NCBI RefSeq assembly: GCF_037055355.1
Contig: NZ_CP146350.1
Coordinates: forward strand, 1,116,001-1,180,000
DNA: 64,000 nucleotides
Direction: 5' to 3'
Origin: Streptomyces sp. DG1A-41
GTDB taxonomy: Bacteria; Actinomycetota; Actinomycetes; Streptomycetales; Streptomycetaceae
Under the pieces are notes generated by a model. That model searched no databases and was not told the DNA's origin. It saw nothing but the letters and a program-made list of their open reading frames with translations. The stretch's first letter is position 1, and the number at the start of each line of letters is the position of its first letter. The translations under genes and the position numbers were made by a program. Positions 12,723 to 20,603 of the stretch are shown piece after piece.

Positions 12723-13586
12723 CTACGCCGCCCGCCGGGCGTCCAGGAACGCCTCGAGCCCGGCGAGGTCGTCGGTGTTGAGGTAGTCGACGTCCGCGGC
12801 GAGCAGTTCGGCCCACAGCGCCTCCCGGGCGGGCCCGGCCAGGTCCGGGGTCGCCCAGAACCGCACCTTCTGCCCCCGCTTGTGCGCGGCCCTGACGATA
12901 CCCAGCAGCTTCTCCCGCTCGGCGTCCGGGAACGCGCCCACGCCCTGCCAGGTGAAGTTGAGCGTCCAGTTGTCGCTGATCAGCGGAATGAAGGAGGCCG
13001 GCGCCTGGCTGCCGAGGTCGGCGAGCCGGCCGTCGTAGAAGGCGCGCCGGACGGTCTGGGCCTCCATGGGGGCACGGGCCGCGCGGTCGCCGGAGATGAC
13101 GGCGGTGACCGGGCCGGGGAGGACGCGGCCGTGGGCGTACGTGGTGAACAGGTGCCGGTAGCGCCTGAGGTGGCGGTCGAGTTCCAGGTACGTCGTCGAA
13201 CCCTCGGTCTTGATGTCGATGAGCAGTTGCAGCGACCCGCGGTACCCCCGGTAGACGCGGCCGCGGTTGGCCCGCACGCGCGCGGCGAGCGGGTCGAGGT
13301 AGAGGGACTCCAGCGTGCGGGCCGGGTCGAGATCCTCCGGGTCGTGGGCGACGAGGAGCTGGTCGCCGACGAGGTAGATGTCGGCTTCGACGCTGCCGAA
13401 CCGGTGGTCCAGGGCGTCGAACAGGGGACGCGGGTGCTCGTAGTCGTTGTGGGCGTGGGCGCGCCACAACGGGCGGGGCCCGTACCGCCGTTCGCCGGCG
13501 AGCGCGTGGGTGGCGGGGAGGGCGACCGAGCCCGCGAGGGCGGCGCCGAGGGTGGTGAGGGCTCTGCGACGGGTGGTGAGGTCCAT
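12723..13586 (-). CDS. Secreted glycerophosphodiester/PI phosphodiesterase-like protein
   Basis: A 287-residue protein with GGGAGG at 13593-13598 before ATG 13586. The N-terminus TTRRRALTTLG followed by a hydrophobic stretch to about residue 27 is Tat-like. The mature protein shows a TIM-barrel phosphodiesterase pattern: RAHAHNDYEHP near 43-53 (catalytic histidine and substrate contacts), SVEADIYLV with metal-binding E and D, LVAHDPED, and LLIDIKTEG. This fits the PI-PLC X/GDPD superfamily, which hydrolyses phospholipid head-group phosphodiesters. The exact substrate is not determined. An overlong upstream extension in the same frame runs into the insertion sequence and is not coding. Confidence 0.86.
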   Translation of the reverse strand: MDLTTRRRALTTLGAALAGSVALPATHALAGERRYGPRPLWRAHAHNDYEHPRPLFDALDHRFGSVEADIYLVGDQLLVAHDPEDLDPARTLESLYLDPLAARVRANRGRVYRGYRGSLQLLIDIKTEGSTTYLELDRHLRRYRHLFTTYAHGRVLPGPVTAVISGDRAARAPMEAQTVRRAFYDGRLADLGSQAPASFIPLISDNWTLNFTWQGVGAFPDAEREKLLGIVRAAHKRGQKVRFWATPDLAGPAREALWAELLAADVDYLNTDDLAGLEAFLDARRAA

Positions 13587-13716
13587 GCTCTGCCTCCCTG
13601 GAAGTGCCGTACGGGAACCCTGCGAGTATGGGCTTCCGGCAGGGCCAAGGAGCAGGGCCTTGCGGGGAGTTGGCCGGAGTGCCGTCGTGCGTTCACTTCG
13701 CCGGAGCGGGGCACGG

Positions 13717-13733
13717 AAAAGCCCGCCCCTGGT
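13717..13733 (-). terminator. Right half of a terminator split by the insertion sequence
   Basis: AAAAGCCCGCCCC plus loop TGGT. Together with 15506-15522 this reconstructs a hairpin GCCCGCCCC-TGGT-GGGACGGGC with a T-run on the minus strand, positioned to end the acyl-CoA dehydrogenase operon (15566-18779). The insertion lies exactly in the loop. Confidence 0.85.
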
Positions 13734-13762
13734 GGACGCTGTTGGTAAATAGGGTGCGGGCG

Positions 13763-13809
13763 TGACGACGGCCTGTATGACCCCGTTGGGGTTGTGCAGG
13801 CCGTCGTCA
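13763..13809 (+). promoter_or_regulatory. Hairpin immediately before the transposase start
   Basis: Perfect 13-bp arms TGACGACGGCCTG (13763-13775) and CAGGCCGTCGTCA (13797-13809), with an inner CCCC-GTT-GGGG stem at 13781-13791. It lies just before the GAGGGG ribosome binding site (13814-13819) and includes upstream in-frame starts. By analogy with IS10 and IS50, such hairpins can stop read-through transcripts from outside from being translated; that role is inferred. Confidence 0.7.
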
Positions 13810-13826
13810 TGTTGAGGGGTAGTTCG

Positions 13827-15473
13827 GTGTCGTTGCGTGGGGTGGATCTGGGGGAGATCCCGGAGGAGACCGCTCGGCTGGCACATGCGGTGTTCCCGAA
13901 GGGCTGCCTGGTGATGCGGGTGCGGGACGTGCTCGGGCCGGTGTTCTCGGATGCCGATTTCGAGGAACTTTTCCCGGCCCGGGGGCGGCCGGTGGTGTCT
14001 CCGGCCCGGCTCGCGCTGGTGTCGGTGTTGCAGTTCGCTGAGGGGCTGACCGACCGGCAGGCCGCGCACGCAGTCCGCTCGCGTCTGGACTGGAAGTACG
14101 CCCTTTCGCTGGAACTGGCCGACACCGGATTCGACTTCTCGGTACTCAGCGAGTTTCGTGCCCGGCTGGTCGACGGCGAGGCCGGCCAGCTGGTGTTCGA
14201 TGCCGTACTCCGGGCGGCCGGCGAGGCAGGGCTGGTCAAGGCTGGCAAGCGGCAGCGCACGGATGCCACCCACGTGCTGGCCGCAACGAGAGATCTGAAC
14301 CGGCTGGAATTCGTGGTCGAGACCCTGCGGGCGGCCCTGAACCACGTAGCGGAGGAGGCCGGGGACTGGCTGGTGACGGTGTCGGCGCCGGAGTGGTTCG
14401 ACCGCTACTCGGCCAGGCCGGAGGACAGTCGCTTCGCGTCCCGGTGGGCGGCCCGCGTCGAACACGCCGACCAGTGCGGGACCGACGGCATGACGCTGCT
14501 GAAGGCCATCTGGTCGGCCACGTCACCGCCCGCGTTGCGAAGCCTGCCCGCGGTGGAGTTCCTGCGGCAGACCTGGGTGCAACAGTTCCACCACGTCGAG
14601 GACACCGTGCGCTGGCGCGGGGCGAAGGACCTCCCGCCGGGCCTGATCCGCTTACGGACCCCCTACGAGCCCGAGGCCCGCACTGGTTCGAAACGGGACC
14701 TGGGCTGGTCTGGTTACAAAGTCCACCTCAGCGAGACCTGCGAGCCCGATGCCCCGCATCTGATCACCCACGTTCGCACCACGCCGGCGCCGGTCAACGA
14801 CGTCCTTGTCCTGGAGGACATCCACACCGCGCTGGCTGAACGGGGCCTGCTGCCGGACGAGCACCTGGTGGACGCCGGATACGTCGACGCCGAACAGATC
14901 CACCACGCCCGCCGCGATCACGGCATCGAACTGGTCGGCCCGGTCAAGTCCACCACCGTGAAGGGACAGGCGACCGGAGACATCTTCGACAACACCCACT
15001 TCACCATCGACTGGGACCAGCGCCGGGCCGTCTGCCCCGGCGGACAGACCAACGTCGTCTGGCGGGAAGAGCAGAGCCAGTGGGGCGCCCCGGTCACCCG
15101 GATCCGCTTCGCCGCCCGGCACTGCGACCCCTGTGAACTGAGGACCTCGTGCACCAGCTCCAGGACCGGCCGCAATCTGACCCTGAGACCGAAGACCGAA
15201 CACGACATCCTTCAACAGGCCCGTATCGAGCAGGACGCCGACCAGTGGCGCCGCCGCTACGGACACCGAGCCGGCGTCGAGGGCACGATCTCACAGGGCG
15301 TCCAGGCGTTCGGCCTGCGCAGATCCCGCTACCGCGGCCTCGCCAAGACCCGATTGCAGCACCACTTCACCGGCGCCGCCGTCAACTTCGCCCGCATCGA
15401 TGCCTGGCTCACCGGCAAACCACTCGCCAAGACCCGCATTTCACCCTTCGCAGCACTCCGCCCCGCTGGATGA
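13827..15473 (+). CDS. IS1182-family transposase
   Basis: A 548-residue DDE transposase. Start GTG 13827 is preferred because GAGGGG lies 7 bases upstream, outside the hairpin; in-frame ATG 13809 and GTG 13794 are alternatives. The N-terminal third carries the DUF772-like domain (PVVSPARLALVSVLQFAEGL, DRQAAHAVRSRLDWK). Probable catalytic acids: D in RTDATHVLA, D in LVDAGYVDA, and E in HRAGVEGTISQ. A cysteine cluster CDPCELRTSC near residue 440 is typical of the family. The frame is intact, so the protein is probably functional. Its stop codon lies in the loop of the terminal hairpin. Confidence 0.94.
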   Translation: MSLRGVDLGEIPEETARLAHAVFPKGCLVMRVRDVLGPVFSDADFEELFPARGRPVVSPARLALVSVLQFAEGLTDRQAAHAVRSRLDWKYALSLELADTGFDFSVLSEFRARLVDGEAGQLVFDAVLRAAGEAGLVKAGKRQRTDATHVLAATRDLNRLEFVVETLRAALNHVAEEAGDWLVTVSAPEWFDRYSARPEDSRFASRWAARVEHADQCGTDGMTLLKAIWSATSPPALRSLPAVEFLRQTWVQQFHHVEDTVRWRGAKDLPPGLIRLRTPYEPEARTGSKRDLGWSGYKVHLSETCEPDAPHLITHVRTTPAPVNDVLVLEDIHTALAERGLLPDEHLVDAGYVDAEQIHHARRDHGIELVGPVKSTTVKGQATGDIFDNTHFTIDWDQRRAVCPGGQTNVVWREEQSQWGAPVTRIRFAARHCDPCELRTSCTSSRTGRNLTLRPKTEHDILQQARIEQDADQWRRRYGHRAGVEGTISQGVQAFGLRRSRYRGLAKTRLQHHFTGAAVNFARIDAWLTGKPLAKTRISPFAALRPAG

Positions 15474-15487
15474 GTCCAGCGGGGCGG
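15458..15487 (+). terminator. Perfect 13-bp hairpin with transposase stop codon in its loop
   Basis: CCGCCCCGCTGGA (15458-15470), loop TGAG (15471-15474, containing the TGA stop), TCCAGCGGGGCGG (15475-15487). It has no long T-run but is very stable and should end the transposase transcript or protect its 3' end. It belongs to the insertion sequence. Confidence 0.75.
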
Positions 15488-15505
15488 AATTAACCAACAG
15501 CGTCC

Positions 15506-15522
15506 TGGTGGGACGGGCCTTT
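15506..15522 (-). terminator. Left half of the split terminator
   Basis: TGGT (target duplicate) plus GGGACGGGCC and TTT. It pairs with 13721-13729 once the insertion sequence is removed. In the present arrangement neither half can form the original hairpin. Confidence 0.85.
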
Positions 15523-15565
15523 CTCCGGCGTCGGCGAGGCGTCGGCCAGGTGTGCGTCAGGTGCG

Positions 15566-16639
15566 TCAGGGGGCCTGGAGGTCCACCAGTCCGGCCAGTG
15601 CCTCCCGGTGGGCGCCGGCCGTGCCGTAGGCGATCGAGTCGGCCTTCGCGCGCTTCAGGTAGAGGTGCACCGGGTGCTCCCACGTCATGCCGATGCCGCC
15701 GTGCAGTTGCAGTGCCTCCTCGGCGGCGTGGACGGCCACGGGCGCCGCGTAGGCCTGGGCGACGGTGACGGCCACGTCGGCGTCCTGGCCGGTCGACAGG
15801 GCGTCGGCGGCGTTGCGGGCGGCCGCGCGGAGGCCCGCGACCTCCAGCCACAGCTGGGCCAGCCGGTGCTTGAGCGCCTGGAAGCCGCCGACGGGCCGGT
15901 TGAACTGCTTGCGGTCCTTGAGGTAGCGGACGGTCTCCGTCAGCGTCCAGTCGGCCAGGCCGAGCTGTTCGGAGGCGAGCAGCCCGGCTCCGGCGCGCAG
16001 GGCCCGGCGTACGGCGGGTTCGGCGTCGCCCAGCAGCCGGCCGGGCACCCCGTCGAGGGTGACGGTCGCCGGCGGCCGGGTCAGGTCCAGGGAGACCTGG
16101 GGCGTGACGGTCGCGGCGGTGGCGTCGACCGCGTACAGGCCGCCGTCGTCGGCGGGCACGAGCAGCACGTCGGCGACGGCCGCGTCCGCGATGCCGGTCA
16201 GTTCGCCGTGCAGCAGGCCCTTCTCGTGCCGGACGACCCTGTAGGCGGCGCCCGGTGCGACGTTCAGGGCGACCGCGAGGGCTCCGATCGACGTCCCGGA
16301 GGCGAGCTCGGTGAGCAGGTCGCCGGTCCCGCAGGCCAGCAGCGCCTCGGTGGCGACGACCGCGCTCGTGAGGTACGGGACGGGCGCGACCGCACGCCCC
16401 AACTCCTCCAGCACCACGGCGGCTTCCCGGTGTGTGGCGCCCTGGCCGTCCAGCTCCTCCGGCACGAGCAGGCCCGCGAGGCCCATGCCGTCGGTGAGGG
16501 CCTTCCACAGGGCCAGGTTGTGCGGGGTGTCCGACTCGATGCGGGCGATGACGCCGGGCGCGTCGCAGTGGTCGGCGAGCAGGTCGCGGACGGCGGCACG
16601 CAGCGCCTCTTCCTCCTCCGAGTACAGCAAGTCGGTCAT
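15566..16639 (-). CDS. Acyl-CoA dehydrogenase (short type)
   Basis: A 357-residue flavoprotein of the acyl-CoA dehydrogenase superfamily, starting at ATG 16639 inside the ATGA overlap with the preceding gene. N-terminal helical domain with YSEEEEALRAAVRDLL, central beta domain, and a C-terminal helical domain carrying the FAD/tetramer motifs RKQFNRPVGGFQALKH and LHGGIGMTWEHPVHLYLKRA. This short branch (relative of FadE/FadE28-29) often pairs with a longer dehydrogenase to form an alpha2beta2 heterotetramer for steroid, CoA-linked ring or branched-chain substrates. Here the partner is the upstream 393-residue gene. Its terminator has been destroyed by the insertion sequence. Confidence 0.92.
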   Translation of the reverse strand: MTDLLYSEEEEALRAAVRDLLADHCDAPGVIARIESDTPHNLALWKALTDGMGLAGLLVPEELDGQGATHREAAVVLEELGRAVAPVPYLTSAVVATEALLACGTGDLLTELASGTSIGALAVALNVAPGAAYRVVRHEKGLLHGELTGIADAAVADVLLVPADDGGLYAVDATAATVTPQVSLDLTRPPATVTLDGVPGRLLGDAEPAVRRALRAGAGLLASEQLGLADWTLTETVRYLKDRKQFNRPVGGFQALKHRLAQLWLEVAGLRAAARNAADALSTGQDADVAVTVAQAYAAPVAVHAAEEALQLHGGIGMTWEHPVHLYLKRAKADSIAYGTAGAHREALAGLVDLQAP

Positions 16640-17817
16640 CGGGCGAGGTCCTTCCAGGCGACGTCCTTGTCGGTACGCGGTTCGGCGGGCAGGCCGAGAA
16701 CGCGCTCGGCGACGATGTTCAGCAGGACCTCGCTGGTCCCGCCCTCGATGCTGTTGCCCTTGGAGCGCAGGTAGCGGTAGCCGGCCTCGCGGCCGGTGAA
16801 GTCGACCAGCTCCGGGCGGCGCATGGTCCAGTCGTCGTACAACAGACCCTCCTCGCCGAGGAGTTCCACCTCCAGGCCGCTGATCTCCTGGTTGAGGCGG
16901 GCGAAGGCGAGCTTCATGCCGGCGCCCTCGGGGCCGGGCTGGCCGGCCACGAGCTGCTGGCGCAGCCGCTCGCCGGTGAGCCGGGCGACCTCGGCCTCGA
17001 CCCAGAGCTTGAGCAGGCGCTGGTGCAGGTCGTGGGTGCGCAGCTCCGGGCGCTCGCGCCAGGTCTTGGAGACCGGGCCGATCATGCCGCCCTCGCGGGG
17101 CAGCCGCATGCCGCCGATGGCGACGCGCTCGTTGTTCAGGGTGGTCTGCGCGACCCGCCAGCCGTCGCCGACCTCGCCGAGGCGGCGGGAGTCCGGGATG
17201 CGGACGTCGGTGAGGAACACCTCGTTGAACTCGGCCTCGCCGGTGATCTGCCGCAGCGGCCGCACCTCGACGCCCGGGTCGGTCATGTCGCAGACGAAGT
17301 ACGTGATGCCCCGGTGCTTGGGCGCGTCCGGGTCGGTGCGGGCGATGAGGATCGCCCAGCGGGCCACGTGGGCGCTGGACGTCCAGACCTTCTGCCCGTT
17401 GACGACCCAGTCGTCGCCCTCCCGGACGGCCCGGGTGCCGAGCGCAGCCAGGTCGGACCCGGCGCCCGGCTCGCTGAACAGCTGGCACCAGACCTCCTCC
17501 CCCGTCCACAGGGGCCTGAGGTACCGCCGCTTCTGCTCCTCGGTGCCGTAGCCCAGGATGGTCGGCGCGGCCATCCCGAGGCCGATGCCGATGCGCCGCG
17601 GGTCGTTGCCGGGCGCCCCGGCCGCCTCCAACTCGGCGTCCACGACGGCCTGGAGGGAACGGGGAGCGCCGAGTCCGCCGAGGCCCTCCGGGTAGTGCAC
17701 CCAGGCCAGTCCGGCGTCGAAGCGGGCCCGGAGGAAGTCCAGGCGGTCGGTCGAGGCCGGCGGGTGAGCGGCCAGCAAGTCCTGTGTGCGACGGCGCAGT
17801 TCCTCGGCGCTGGTCAT
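16636..17817 (-). CDS. Acyl-CoA dehydrogenase (long type)
   Basis: A 393-residue acyl-CoA dehydrogenase. Motifs in order: YPEGLGGLGAP in the N-terminal helical region, WCQLFSEPGAGSDLA (substrate/FAD loop), NGQKVWTSSAH, GEAEFNEVFLTDVRIP, and the C-terminal SIEGGTSEVLLNIVAERVLGLP loop. It would oxidise an acyl-CoA to the 2-enoyl-CoA, passing electrons to ETF. Overlaps by ATGA with genes on both sides, which implies tight translational coupling in a three-gene operon (quinone oxidoreductase, this gene, short dehydrogenase). The natural substrate is not evident. Confidence 0.93.
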   Translation of the reverse strand: MTSAEELRRRTQDLLAAHPPASTDRLDFLRARFDAGLAWVHYPEGLGGLGAPRSLQAVVDAELEAAGAPGNDPRRIGIGLGMAAPTILGYGTEEQKRRYLRPLWTGEEVWCQLFSEPGAGSDLAALGTRAVREGDDWVVNGQKVWTSSAHVARWAILIARTDPDAPKHRGITYFVCDMTDPGVEVRPLRQITGEAEFNEVFLTDVRIPDSRRLGEVGDGWRVAQTTLNNERVAIGGMRLPREGGMIGPVSKTWRERPELRTHDLHQRLLKLWVEAEVARLTGERLRQQLVAGQPGPEGAGMKLAFARLNQEISGLEVELLGEEGLLYDDWTMRRPELVDFTGREAGYRYLRSKGNSIEGGTSEVLLNIVAERVLGLPAEPRTDKDVAWKDLAR

Positions 17818-18779
17818 GCTGCCTCCTCCATGACGACGGCGATCCGGCCCGTGGTCAGCCCGTCCGCGACCTTCTGCACGGCGGTGGCGGCCCCGCCCAG
17901 CGGCACGCGTTCGCTCACCAGCGGCTTGATCGCGCCCCGGGCGGCCAGCTCGGTGAGCTGCTCGTGGCAGTGCTGGACCAGCTTCGGGTTCTTGGTGTTG
18001 TACAGGCCCCAGTGCAGGCCGAGGATCGAGTAGTTCTTCACCAGGGCGTGGTTCAGCCCCGGGCTGGGGATGGTGCCGCTGGCGAAGCCGACGACCACGA
18101 TGCGCCCCTCGAAGGCGACGACCTTGGCGGACTGGGCGTAGGCCTCGCCACCGACCGGGTCGTAGATCACGTCGGCGCCCCGGCCGCCGGTGGCCTCCTT
18201 GACGGCGGCGACGACGTCCTCGCAGCGCCGGTCGATCACGACGTCGCAGCCCAGCTCACGGGCGACGGCCGCCTTCCCGGCGCCGCCGACGACACCGATG
18301 ACGGTGGCGCCGGCGGCCTTCCCGAGCTGCACGGCCGCGCTGCCGACCCCTCCTGCGGCAGCGTGGACGAGCAGGGTCTCGCCGGCCTCCAGACCGGCCC
18401 GGCGGTGCAGACCGAACCAGCCCGTCTGGTAGCCGATGTGCAGGGCCGCGGCCTCCGCGTCGTCCAGGGCGTCCGGCGCGGGCAGGAGGGCGTCCAAGTC
18501 AGCAACGGCGTACTCGGCGAAGCCGCCGTGCGGCAGCACCGGGTTGGCGATCACCCGGCGGCCGTCCTCGGTCTCGCCGCAGATCTCCACGCCCGGGGTG
18601 AACGGTAGCGGCGGCCTGACCTGGTACTGGCCCCGGCACAGCAGGGCGTCCGGGAAGTTGATGTTGGCCGCCCGTACCTTCAGCAGGACCTGGCCATCAC
18701 CGGGCGTGGGCGCTTCCACGTCCTCCAGCCGCATCACCTCGCCCGGCTCGCCGTTCTCGTGCACTTGCCATGCCTGCAT
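17814..18779 (-). CDS. NADPH:quinone oxidoreductase-type zinc-less MDR
   Basis: A 321-residue medium-chain dehydrogenase/reductase. It has the N-terminal GroES-like fold (LLKVRAANINFPDALLCRG, PFTPGVEICG) and a Rossmann dinucleotide motif AAAGGVGSAAVQLGKAAGA near 140-158; catalytic zinc ligands are absent, as in QOR. It would reduce quinones or enoyl/acryloyl-type substrates with NADPH. First gene of the operon with the two acyl-CoA dehydrogenases, suggesting it processes an unsaturated intermediate of the same acyl-CoA pathway. Overlaps the next gene by ATGA. Confidence 0.92.
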   Translation of the reverse strand: MQAWQVHENGEPGEVMRLEDVEAPTPGDGQVLLKVRAANINFPDALLCRGQYQVRPPLPFTPGVEICGETEDGRRVIANPVLPHGGFAEYAVADLDALLPAPDALDDAEAAALHIGYQTGWFGLHRRAGLEAGETLLVHAAAGGVGSAAVQLGKAAGATVIGVVGGAGKAAVARELGCDVVIDRRCEDVVAAVKEATGGRGADVIYDPVGGEAYAQSAKVVAFEGRIVVVGFASGTIPSPGLNHALVKNYSILGLHWGLYNTKNPKLVQHCHEQLTELAARGAIKPLVSERVPLGGAATAVQKVADGLTTGRIAVVMEEAA

Positions 18780-18838
18780 GCGGGGCCTCCACGGGACTGC
18801 GTCGACTGCGTCGTCTGACCGGGGTCGAGTCGCATACT

Positions 18839-18850
18839 AAGCGGTCGCTT
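18839..18850 (-). promoter_or_regulatory. Candidate operator AAGCGGTCGCTT
   Basis: A 5+2+5 inverted repeat (AAGCG/CGCTT) 60-70 bp upstream of the quinone oxidoreductase start, in the only intergenic space of this operon. TetR-type regulators of acyl-CoA genes in Actinobacteria often bind AGCG...CGCT palindromes. The regulator is not encoded next to it. Confidence 0.45.
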
Positions 18851-18906
18851 GCAGATCAGGGAACAGTCTCCGGGGGGACGAGTGCCGCCGAGAGGTATCT
18901 CGTACG

Positions 18907-19479
18907 TCACGACCGCCTCGGCCGCGCCCGCACATGCATCCGCTCCCCCTGCGGCCCGAACAGGCTGAGGAACTCCACGGGCCCCTCCCCTGTCGACCCG
19001 AACCAGTGCGGCACGCGGGTGTCGAACTCCGCGGCCTCCCCCGCCGTGAGCACCACGTCGTGCTCGCCCAGCACCAGGCGCAGCTTCCCGGACAGCACGT
19101 ACAACCACTCGTAGCCCTCGTGCGTACGCGGGTCCGGCTCCTGCCTGCGCTGGGGCTCCAGCACCTTGTAGGCCTGGAGGCCGCCGGGCTGGCGCGTGAG
19201 CGGCCAGTGGGTGCGGCCGCCCATCTCGATCGGCTTCGACCGCACCCGCGGGTCACCGGCCGAAGGGACTCCGACCAGCTCGTCCAGGGCCACCTGGTGC
19301 GCCCGGGCGATCGGCAGCAGCAGCTCCAGGCTGGGTTTGCGCAGGCCGGACTCCAGCCGCGACAGGGTGCTGACGGAGATGCCGGTGGTCTCGGAGAGCG
19401 CCGCCAGTGTCACCTCCCGCTCCTTGCGCATCTGCCGCAGCCGGGGGCCGACGCCCGCGAGTACCTCGTCCGTGGTCAT
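18907..19479 (-). CDS. XRE-family regulator with C-terminal cupin
   Basis: A 190-residue regulator. Residues about 10-65 form an XRE helix-turn-helix (LRQMRKEREVTLAALSETTG, STLSRLESG, the usual recognition region), and residues 105-180 form a cupin (HEGYEWLYVLSGKLRLVLG, AAEFDTRVPHWFG). Such SutR/PuuR-type proteins sense small metabolites through the cupin pocket. It is transcribed away from the thioredoxin-reductase-like gene. The promoter reads TTGACA-N17-TGCAAT and leaves almost no leader before ATG 19479, so the mRNA may be leaderless. The palindrome inside the promoter suggests autoregulation. Confidence 0.9.
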   Translation of the reverse strand: MTTDEVLAGVGPRLRQMRKEREVTLAALSETTGISVSTLSRLESGLRKPSLELLLPIARAHQVALDELVGVPSAGDPRVRSKPIEMGGRTHWPLTRQPGGLQAYKVLEPQRRQEPDPRTHEGYEWLYVLSGKLRLVLGEHDVVLTAGEAAEFDTRVPHWFGSTGEGPVEFLSLFGPQGERMHVRARPRRS

Positions 19480-19485
19480 GGCCGT

Positions 19486-19514
19486 ATTGCAGGTTCGGCA
19501 AACGCGTTTGTCAA
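19486..19514 (-). promoter_or_regulatory. Promoter with embedded palindrome CAAACGCGTTTG
   Basis: On the minus strand, -35 TTGACA (19509-19514) and -10 TGCAAT (19486-19491) are separated by 17 bases, and the ATG follows 6 bases later. A perfect 12-bp palindrome (19499-19510) fills the spacer, so a bound dimer would block this promoter and could control the divergent gene at 19557. Confidence 0.65.
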
Positions 19515-19556
19515 TCCCTTGGCAGCAGGCGACTCTCGGCGGTGGAGGTGGTCACC

Positions 19557-20504
19557 ATGACCGAGAAGTACGCGGTGGTCGTCATCGGCGGGGGTGCGGC
19601 GGGCCTGTCCGCGGCGCTGGTGCTGGGCCGGGCCAGGCACCGCACGCTGGTCGTCGACGCGGGCGAGCCGCGCAACGCGCCCGCCGCGCACATGCAGGGC
19701 TATCTGTCGCGGGACGGGATGCCGCCCGCCGAGTTCCTCGCCGTCGGCCGGGAGGAGATCGCGCGCTACGGCGTGGAGCTCGTGCGGGACCGGGTGGTGG
19801 AGGTGGAGAAGGGCGAGGACTTCGCCGTGGTGCTGGCCGGCGGGCGGACCGTGCGGGCGCGGCGGCTGGTCGTCGCGACCGGGCTGAGGGACGAGCTGCC
19901 GGCGGTCCCCGGGGTCGCCGAGCGGTTCGGCCGGGACGTGCTGCACTGCCCGTTCTGCCACGGCTGGGAGGTGCGCGACCAGGCATTCGGGGTGCTGGCG
20001 TCGAGTCCGGCGAGCGTGCACCAGGCGCTGATCGTGTCGCAGTGGTCGAAGGACGTGCGGTTCTTCCTGCACACGGTCGCCGAGGAGGAGCTGTCCGACC
20101 AGGATTTGCGCCGGCTCGCCGCGGCCGGGGTGGACGTGGTGCCCGGCGAGGTCGCGGGCCTGGTGGTGGAGGACGACCGGCTCACCGGTGTCCGGCTCGC
20201 TGGGGGTGCCCCCTCCGGGGGAGGTACGACGCACGCCCGCTCCGTGCTGTTCGTCAGCCCGCGCCCCGTCCCGCAGACCGGCCTGCTGGAGAGGCTCGGC
20301 GCCGAGCTGCGCGAGACGCCCCTCGGCGCGTACCCGGCGGTCGACCCGACCGGGCTGACGACCGTTCCGGGCGTGTGGGCCGCGGGCAACGCGATCGGCT
20401 TCGCCGAGCAGGTCGTGCACGCGGCGAGCGGCGGGTACCGGGCGGCGTCCGCGATCGTCGGGGATCTGCTGATGACCGACCTCGACGCGGCCGTCCGCGA
20501 GTAG
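19557..20504 (+). CDS. NAD(P)/FAD-dependent oxidoreductase, thioredoxin-reductase-like
   Basis: A 315-residue protein with GGAGGTG at 19544-19550 before ATG 19557. FAD-binding GGGAAGLSAALVLGRA near 10-25, the redox pair CPFC in LHCPFCHGWEVRD near 130, and a C-terminal PGVWAAGNAIG FAD motif. It resembles the widespread actinobacterial TrxR-like flavoproteins with CPxC, acting on thiols or small oxidised substrates. The partner is unknown. Divergent from the XRE-cupin regulator, which probably controls it. Residues around 220-228 (GGAPSGGG) come from a small inserted palindromic repeat. Confidence 0.92.
   Translation: MTEKYAVVVIGGGAAGLSAALVLGRARHRTLVVDAGEPRNAPAAHMQGYLSRDGMPPAEFLAVGREEIARYGVELVRDRVVEVEKGEDFAVVLAGGRTVRARRLVVATGLRDELPAVPGVAERFGRDVLHCPFCHGWEVRDQAFGVLASSPASVHQALIVSQWSKDVRFFLHTVAEEELSDQDLRRLAAAGVDVVPGEVAGLVVEDDRLTGVRLAGGAPSGGGTTHARSVLFVSPRPVPQTGLLERLGAELRETPLGAYPAVDPTGLTTVPGVWAAGNAIGFAEQVVHAASGGYRAASAIVGDLLMTDLDAAVRE
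20202..20224. repeat. Small palindromic repeat inside a coding region
   Basis: GGGGGTGCCCCCTCCGGGGG plus AGG: alternating G5 and C5 blocks able to form two overlapping hairpins. It adds about eight residues in frame to the flavoprotein. I recall this as a short dispersed Streptomyces element, but no second copy was found here. Confidence 0.5.
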
Positions 20505-20603
20505 CGGTGCCCCCCTCCGCGATCACCGGCGGCCGGACGACGGACCGCGTCCCCGCCCCGCCGTCCGGGTGTACAGGCGGCCCCTCCGGTGCACCATGGC
20601 TGC

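Larger units (their letters stand above)
13734..15505 (+). mobile_element. Complete IS1182-family insertion sequence
   Basis: The 1772-bp element is bounded by imperfect 17-bp terminal inverted repeats: 13734-13750 (GGACGCTGTTGGTAAAT) and 15489-15505 (reverse complement GGACGCTGTTGGTTAAT), 16 of 17 matching. It is flanked by the direct repeat TGGT at 13730-13733 and 15506-15509, read as a 4-bp target duplication. It carries one transposase gene, a strong hairpin at the 5' side (13763-13809) and another at the 3' side (15458-15487). The intact open frame and near-perfect ends suggest a recent, possibly active copy. Confidence 0.93.

Noticed and set aside
12723..14465. A 580-codon frame on the minus strand extending the phosphodiesterase gene into the insertion sequence
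   Set aside because: Only the part from ATG 13586 has homology, a Tat-like signal and a ribosome binding site; the rest is antisense to the IS.
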